From Amorphophallus konjac (Eukaryota; Streptophyta; Magnoliopsida; Alismatales; Araceae), in NCBI GenBank assembly GCA_022559845.1, contig CM040120.1, positions 169,986,334-170,050,333 on the forward strand: a stretch of DNA of 64,000 nt. The letters are read 5' to 3'. The notes under the pieces are model-generated. The model was not told the DNA's origin. It saw nothing but the letters and a program-made list of their open reading frames with translations, and made no database searches. Numbering within the stretch: position 1 is the first letter of the stretch; every line of letters begins with the position of its first letter. A program made the position numbers and the translations under genes. Positions 58,101-64,000 of the stretch are shown in pieces.

Positions 58101-59170
58101 GGATCGAATACCTTGGAAATAGAAAGCTGACTTTCCCTGTGGCTGAAAATAGACTTTCTTCGATCTGCAGTCAACCACAGCTCCATAATGCTCCAACCAA
58201 TCCATTCCCAGAATAACATCATAATCTGCCAGCTGCAACGCATACAATCTCGCCGGCAACTGGTGATTATCAATCATAACAGGAGACTCTTCCAAACACA
58301 GAGGTGTAATCATGAAATCTCCCGAAGGCATCTCAGCATACATCTCACAAGTTATCTCTGAAGTCGGTTCCTCAATACATGCCATGAAATTCTCAGAAAT
58401 AAAAGAGTGAGAAGCACCAGAATCAAATAAGACACGAGCTAAATGACCATAAAGCATAATCGTACCTTCCACAAGATGGGACGCAACAGCATCAGCTCTA
58501 GTCATATGAGTAACCTTGCCTTTCTGCTTCTTTGATCCGGCTGAGGATTGTTGAGAAGACGCCGACGCCTGAGAAAAGAACTGTTGTTAAGCCTGCGGTA
58601 CAGGAGGAGGTCTGAATTGTGACTGCTGAGGTTGAGAAAATTGAGGAGTTTGCAACTGCTTTGGCCTCAGCGGGCAATCCCGAACCACATGACCAGGCTG
58701 GTCACAACAAAAGCAAACAACAGGCAGAGAACACAGTTGGCCCTTGTGATGACCACCGCATCTCCGACAAGTCCACGGCTGACTGACAGCTGAGCTCTGG
58801 CGAATCTGAGTAGAAGGTGCTGTCGTCTGCTGAACAGAATATGTACCGGACGATGGCTGAAAAAACTTCTTCTTCTTCTTGAACTTCTTAAACTTAGTCT
58901 TGGAAGGAGAGGAAGCACTGCTAACCTCTGACTGGACTGGGGGAACACCTGGCACTGGCGGTCGGTAAGCCTACTGAGACTGCACCACCGGCTGATCTGA
59001 CCCTGCCTGAGGATATCCACCTGGTCTCGCCATCTCCAGCTCAAGTGCCATAGCTGTCTGACACGCACTATCTAGATCCGCAATGTGACTTGCAATCAGG
59101 GGCATCTTCAACTCTGGCCTCAAACCTCGCAAGAATTGTTGAGTTTTCAAAGCTTCACTAGCCAGCACAT
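55133..59170 (-). pseudogene. B3 gag-pol, main part, minus strand
   Basis: Closely matches B2 from Gag ([21 protein letters not shown]) to the DEM just before the C-terminus. It has the CCHC knuckle ([14 protein letters not shown], 58650-58720 region), protease [19 protein letters not shown], RNase H, the integrase zinc region and D,D35E with the Glu intact (GQSER). Three in-frame stops: 58971 (TAG), 58587 (TAA) and 56109 (TAG); at the first and third B2 has a Gln codon, and the second lies in a Gln-rich run. The frame is otherwise unbroken. T interrupts the start of gag at 59171; B2 interrupts the last codons. Confidence 0.93.
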
Positions 59171-59953
59171 TGTTGACACCTTGAAAATGAACAAGGGTGG
59201 AAGCATAATTGAAAAGAGGTCGGACCAACAGTGAAAGACCATTGATGAAGCTCGTCAACCATTCACCTGGCTAAAACCCTTGTCGGCCAAGCTGATGCCC
59301 GGTGCCGATGTCACTCAGACGGCAGCACTGGTAAAGCAGCAGTCACTCGACTAATGAGACCTTCTAGCCCACTCTAATGCTAGCTGTACTACTGCTTCGT
59401 CCAAGAATCCACGGATGATATGTCAGGGTAAGTCAGATGTCGGCTTACCGACAGATGTAATATGAGATAAAGATGAAGCTGGTACCGGCAGATGAAGATT
59501 GTAAAGGCTTTTGCAAAGTCAGAACAGAAGAAGAATCGTCTCCATAGATTATACACCCGGCTGAAGTCTTTCTAGACTAAAGCTGATGTCCGAGCTCGTC
59601 ACCATTCAAGTGACGATATCGATAAGATAATACCCGGTTTTGTCACCGTTTAGATGGCAATACTGATGAAACCCTGTCTACGGACTGATGAAACCCCTGT
59701 CTACGGACTGATGAAAACCGTAATAATGACACAAGCTGTGTCACCAATGGAAGACCCTTTTGGGTGAGGATGCCCTTGAAAGACCCAAATGGGCCTGTGA
59801 AAGTGGCTAAAATACTTTAATTGGGCCTGCAATATTGGCGTCGAGAGTCACTTGCCGAAGCCCAAAAGGTGGTGCCGAAAAGCTGAAGGCAGGCGCACCG
59901 GGAAGCCCAAAGGGCGCGCCGTGATGAAGCCTACCGAGAAGGGGGGAAACGGT

Positions 59954-59960
59954 TATAAAA
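59954..59960 (+). promoter_or_regulatory. TATA box of T LTR
   Basis: TATAAAA in GGTTATAAAAACCCC, about 785 bp into the LTR, followed by a purine-rich leader. Confidence 0.65.
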
Positions 59961-61199
59961 ACCCCTATCTTCGAACAGATAAAAAAAAAGGAGGGGGAGA
60001 GGGATCGGAGAAAAAAGAAGATAGAGAAAGAAAAAAAAGAATCGAGAGGGAGTCCTGCCAAGAGAGAGCCCCCCTCGACCGAGAGAAGAGAAGAAGCAGA
60101 AGAGAGGAAGAAGCAGACAAGCTTCAGGTGGGCTGCTCCGGGGAGGGAGAGGAGTCAATGCTCCGCCCTCCCCATGCTGTCTTTTCTTTCTATTGATGTA
60201 ATCTAGCGAGTTTTCTTCTCGATTTATCAAACGTAGCTAGCGAGTTTTAGGTCTCGAGCTCCGTCTCTCTCTCTATTTTGCATTTCTCTTTTACAATCAG
60301 TGTAAGGCTTCGAGCAATGCAATGAAATATCAACGTGACCCATTTGGGGATCTTCTGATTGAAATGTCTGTTCCCCTCTGATTGAGGTATCTGCTCTTCG
60401 TTCCTCCATGTATGCTTATCGTTTATGCGAAATGTCTAATGATTCATACGAATCTTCTCTTCAGAGGCATGAGAATAGAACCCCTACCCTTATCTAATGG
60501 GTTACTGGGTTCTGTCACCTTCCCCCTTCCTGTCTCGAGGGCAGATCCATCGCACCCTTTCGAGCTTTCTCACAAGGCCCCTTAAGGCTCCTCTTTGTGC
60601 CGTCCAGGACCAGAGACATCAATCTCTTGGATTCCTGAACTGCCGGCTATACGAGAGGACATGCCGATTCCACAGACCGCTGCTATCCCTCGGATTCTAG
60701 CGAATGACGATCTCGATCTCTCGACCCTCTATTCTAACCCCTTGGATGACTAGGGTCTGGGGTTTCGATGCGAAAGGTTCCTCAGTCACCGGTTTTTAGA
60801 TGCTATTGGGTTCGTCCAGGGGATCAGAGACAGTCATCTCTTGATCCCCAGACGGACGGCGGCAGAAATAAATAAAGTCTTCAGAAATCCAGACGATGAT
60901 CTCGTTCCCCCATCGATTCTACCCTCCAGATCCCCCTTGGCCCTTCCTCAGAGAAGCATCCATTGAATCCCCCCTCCTGCACTTCAAATTCGGCTTCAAT
61001 CGTAGCCAGAAAGCTCAGGAATCCCAGAAACAGAGTATCGTTTGAGTTCTGTAAACCATGAAATCCTGTAGCAATTCCATCTTCTCGGTGTGCAAAATTC
61101 CCCGCCGAGAGCTGTCCCGCCGAGAGGCCTTCCTCCTCAGCTAAAACGACAAAAAAAAAAACCCCACGTGGCCCTGCCATTCAAACCCCATTCACATGA

Positions 61200-61470
61200 G
61201 TCTCCCGGCGCCAGGCTCCCGGCGCGGCCAGGAGCGCGCCGGGAAGCCCACGCCGAGACCCCCCTATAAGCCAACCCCCCTTTTTATGCAAACCTCCTAG
61301 CCCTTCCCGGCGCCACCTTCCCGGCGCGGTAATGGGCGCACCGGGAAGTCCCACGCCGAGAGCCCCTACAGGCCAACTCCGCCCATGCCGAGACCCCCCT
61401 TTTTTGGCCAGTAAGCCCTACGCCGAGAGCCTTCTTCAGGCCAACTAAAGCCACCGCCGAGACCCTTCAT
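61200..61470 (+). repeat. GC-rich degenerate repeats in T LTR
   Basis: CCCGGCGC ... GCGCCGGGAAG and CACGCCGAGA(C/G)CCC followed by GGCCAACT recur three to four times with a spacing of roughly 60-130 bp. Confidence 0.65.
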
Positions 61471-62450
61471 CTTGGCCAAATAAAGTCCAGTCAGAGGCCC
61501 ATCTCTGCACTACCAGTTGTCAGCCTTCTAATCTCTTCACACATATGTCCCGGGGATGTTCAGAGACCGTCATTGATGCCTTAAGATGATACATTATTGG
61601 GGAAGACCTCCCCTACAGTCCTCATTCCCGATCCGGATTCCACCCTCATGAACCCAAAGGGCCATGTCGTTGCATGAGTTCTGAGGGGTTTCGAGAGGAT
61701 ATTAATCGATGGTATAAAGGCAAGCGATGTCCCGGGGCCCGGTGCCCATCCTCGTTCGGTCGTCATCCCGGCATTCCGTGGATGATGACCTATCCTCTCT
61801 TGGCATAATCCAAGTTGAGGGGACATGCTGCCGAAATTTACACATACCTTGCCAGGTAGCTGTGATGTTCTCTCTCTCAACCCCGTCGGCCCACGGAGTT
61901 ATGTCCCTACATGCTCTCCGATGGCCCTTCGAAGGGGGATATAGATGAGCCACCGCACCCACATGGAGCGTGTCATATCACGCCAGTACTTACTCGGATT
62001 CCGGGTCAATTATGCCCGATCTTTTACGGATCTCACCCTGCCGCTGCATGGATGGTTTCTTATTCCCCGCTTGGCATGGTCCAAGATGGTGGGAATATGC
62101 CGTCGGATTTATCCCAAAAAAATAACAAACTCCTGCTTTGTCAAATCCATTTAACGTCTTACAAGAGAACGAATTCCGTCTCTTTTGAGCACGCGGCTTT
62201 ACCGCTGTCATCCTCCTATCTTTAGCGTTTAATCAAGGGTTGTCCTCCTTAGGGGAGACGTAATTAACGTCATAGCCTTTATGGTATGACAGACTTCTGG
62301 TCCAGACACGATCACTCACAATCGACTGACCAAGTCAGATCGAGCGCACAATAAAATCGTCACTCCGGTGACTGGCACGCCAATAAATCAATAAATAATA
62401 AATCAAATCAAAAAAAATAGAATAATAAAAAATCCACGTTCCCACAAGTC

Positions 62451-62467
62451 TGGCACGCCCGGTGGGA
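62451..62467 (+). other. PBS of T, non-Met type
   Basis: TGGCACGCCCGGTGGGA, starting TGG as expected for a tRNA CCA end. From memory this resembles the site of Tat-lineage plant elements; I cannot identify the tRNA with certainty. Confidence 0.6.
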
Positions 62468-62564
62468 CCGAGTCTCCCTTCATCTTTACGCTAAAGTAGG
62501 AGGCCCAGCGGGCCCCCCTCAAACCTCTGATTCCGTCCACTTTCCTCATTTTCAGGAATCCACA

Positions 62565-64000
62565 ATGACGGCTGGAATCATGTCTGTCTGCTTCGACCAG
62601 CAACCGATTGACATGCATGTGTGAGAGGGCTACCTGGCGGTACCTCTTACATTCGGATCAATGCCGCCTGCTGTCGGGCTGCCCAACTGCCTGAGCCTCA
62701 TCTTCACCGACCTTCTACAGGTCGACAACGATGAGCAAGGCACTGCCGCAAGTGCCCCGACGCAGACCACTGATGAGAAAGCTAGCTTACTGAAGAAGAC
62801 ATCTTCCACCGTTGTCTCCTGCTATGTCCATCATGTCCAAAGGAAGAACATGGTCCCCGCTGCTGCCCAGAAGGGGAAAAGAACCAACCGGAAAAGCCGG
62901 TGTGCCGCTGCTAACCGTCGTCTTTCCAATTCCAGGAAGACGATGATGATGGGTGATATTAGGGTGAACCTTGACGGCCGCCCCAGGGAGATCCGTCCGG
63001 ACAGGATTATCCCGACCATCCCGACCAACAACAAGTTCCAAGTTCTAGCCGCCAGGAGGGCCAACCGGGAAGCTGATGAAAGGAAGACGCTGGCGCCCAA
63101 GCCAGCAAGATACAAACAGGCCTGGCGGCCGAAGAAGATACAGAGCTGGGTCCTAGCTCGAGACAGAGAGAATCTTACTGATGTCACTGTTGCCCGCCTC
63201 GGAGCAGGGGGCAGAAGGGAAGAGAGAAAAGACGAAAGAAATGCTACTGCTGTCTACCCCAAGACCCGGGGGAGGAGAGATGAGACTGAGGGTCAAGGAT
63301 AGAATATGACTGCTGCTTGCCCCATGATGAGGGGTAGAAGGTATGAAAAGAAGGAGGACTTTACTGCCACCCGCTCCGGGGCCGGGGGCAGAAGATGGCA
63401 AAGAAAGAACCATGATGCTGCTGCCAACTACTGCCAAGTTGGCGATGTGAGAAGAAGTGAACCAATCACTGTGGTTGCTGCAAGAAGACCAAGAGCCTGT
63501 GCCAGACAGGCTGATATCTTCAGATACTCCAGAACCGAGCATTTGAATGCTCAGGTGGCGAGACTGGCTTATCAGCAAAAGAGCCAGGACAGATTGATAC
63601 TCCAACCCGAGCCACAAAGGCACAATCTGGAGGAGATGAAGCAAGTGGTCCAAGACTACTTCCATTACCTAGGGAACTCTGCCTTAGGTCAACAAAGATT
63701 GTCCCATGTTTTGCGCACCATGGATGAAGAAGAAGAAGAAACTCTGCAAGAACTGATGGTCGGGGTCTCCTCCTCCGATTCAAATGATTATGAAGAAGGC
63801 CTCAGGGCCGGATATGACAGAGAAGACCTGTACATGGAAGAAGCTACAGAAAGAGTATCGGTCTTTGACTGACTCGAATACCCCGACCAGGCGAAAAGAA
63901 AAGTTTACAGGCAGAAAGGAAGAATGCAAATCTTCGCCTGTAACATGGCTGGAATTGCCAGGGGGCAAGGTATGCTACCAACCCAACCAAATGAACTGCT
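62565..64000 (+). pseudogene. T first coding region, unrecognised, with in-frame stops
   Basis: An ATG at 62565 (MTAGIMSVCFDQQPID) opens a frame that continues to the window edge, interrupted by TGA 62622, TAG 63300 and TGA 63870 but with no frameshift. The product is basic and Arg-rich in the middle, with four repeats of the form (T/M)RGRR or GAGGRR at about 63198, 63261, 63325 and 63376. A helical-looking acidic stretch (DEEEEETLQEL) follows near 63720-63760. No zinc knuckle or protease motif is seen before the window ends. Position after the PBS suggests a Gag or Gag-preceding ORF; identity is not established. A TTTTCAG/GAATCC lies just before the ATG. Confidence 0.6.

Larger units (their letters stand above)
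43091..59170 (-). mobile_element. B3: B-family chromovirus, minus strand, interrupted by B2 and T
   Basis: Read on the minus strand: gag from 59170 leftwards, pol to 55133, a break for B2 (45547-55132), the last codons (45510-45546), PPT, and 3' LTR (43091-45427). B3 lies in the 3' LTR of L2. Its 5' LTR and gag start are cut off by T at 59171. Three in-frame stops inactivate it. Confidence 0.92.
59171..62446 (+). repeat. 5' LTR of T (right boundary provisional)
   Basis: Begins TGTTGACACC and ends most plausibly at TTCCCACA, four bases before the PBS. It holds a direct repeat of CTGTCTACGGACTGATGAAA (59670-59715), a TATA box, a purine-rich leader (59980-60120), a 60180-61180 stretch with no recognized feature, GC-rich repeats (61200-61470) and no supported gene. 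A near-copy of the PBS start (TGGCACGCC at ~62374) makes the exact end uncertain. The second LTR is not in the window to confirm it. Confidence 0.6.
59171..64000 (+). mobile_element. T: 5' part of a Tat-like Ty3/gypsy element
   Basis: B3 gag homology stops at CACAT and new sequence starts TGTTGACACC, the expected LTR start; CACAT (59166-59170) would be the left TSD. The element has a ~3.3 kb LTR with TATA box, a PBS that is not of the Met type, and the start of a coding region. It runs past the window end, so RT is not seen and the lineage is inferred from the PBS type and long LTR alone. Confidence 0.7.

Noticed and set aside
59852..60196. 114-codon Lys/Glu-rich ORF in the T LTR.
   Set aside because: It is the translation of the purine-rich leader just around the TATA box.

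Overview
The window is plant nuclear DNA built almost entirely of nested LTR retrotransposons; I see no host gene, tRNA, rRNA or CRISPR array. Evidence for a plant: primer-binding sites (PBS) of the initiator-tRNA-Met type next to LTR ends, Ty3/gypsy gag-PR-RT-RNaseH-IN polyproteins ending in a chromodomain-like tail (Tekay/Del-type chromoviruses), multi-kilobase LTRs, and inactivation mainly through C-to-T type stop codons. Species cannot be told.

Five element groups are present (labels are mine). A = chromovirus, copies A1 and A2. B = second chromovirus, copies B1, B2, B3. L = element with ~3.8 kb LTRs and only ~2.05 kb of non-coding interior (LARD-like, non-autonomous), copies L0, L-array, L2. 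D = a solo-LTR-like piece. T = the 5' part of a different, probably Tat-type, Ty3/gypsy element.

Layout. 1-2789: L0 LTR (minus), cut by the window edge and inserted in B1 pol. 2790-5726: B1 pol tail and 3' LTR, inserted in the 5' LTR of A1. 5727-31140: A1 (partial 5' LTR, PBS, gag-pol, polypurine tract (PPT), 3' LTR), whose RT is split at 9779-25361 by the L-array, a minus-strand LTR-interior-LTR-interior-LTR tandem flanked by a 5-bp target-site duplication (TSD). 31141-32513: D. 32522-34851: A2 pol fragment. 34852-43090: L2 (plus), its 3' LTR cut by B3. 43091-59170: B3 (minus), split at 45547-55132 by the almost complete B2 (plus, TSD TCTCA) and broken in gag by T at 59171, which runs off the right edge. 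The order of insertion is A2, then L2, then B3, then B2 and T.

How the parts relate: L shares LTR termini, PBS, the sequence before the PPT, the PPT and several LTR blocks with B, so B-type elements are the likely source of proteins for L. The most unusual signal is an array of 26-nt CpG-rich imperfect palindromes (9-nt arms, 8-nt loop) in every B and L LTR, with a 28-nt version in A. In all three families it lies between a conserved donor-like GAG/GTAGG-type site and a conserved branch-point plus CAG acceptor, which suggests an intron inside the LTR leader. All long ORFs are retroelement proteins; most short ORFs are by-products of LTR sequence.
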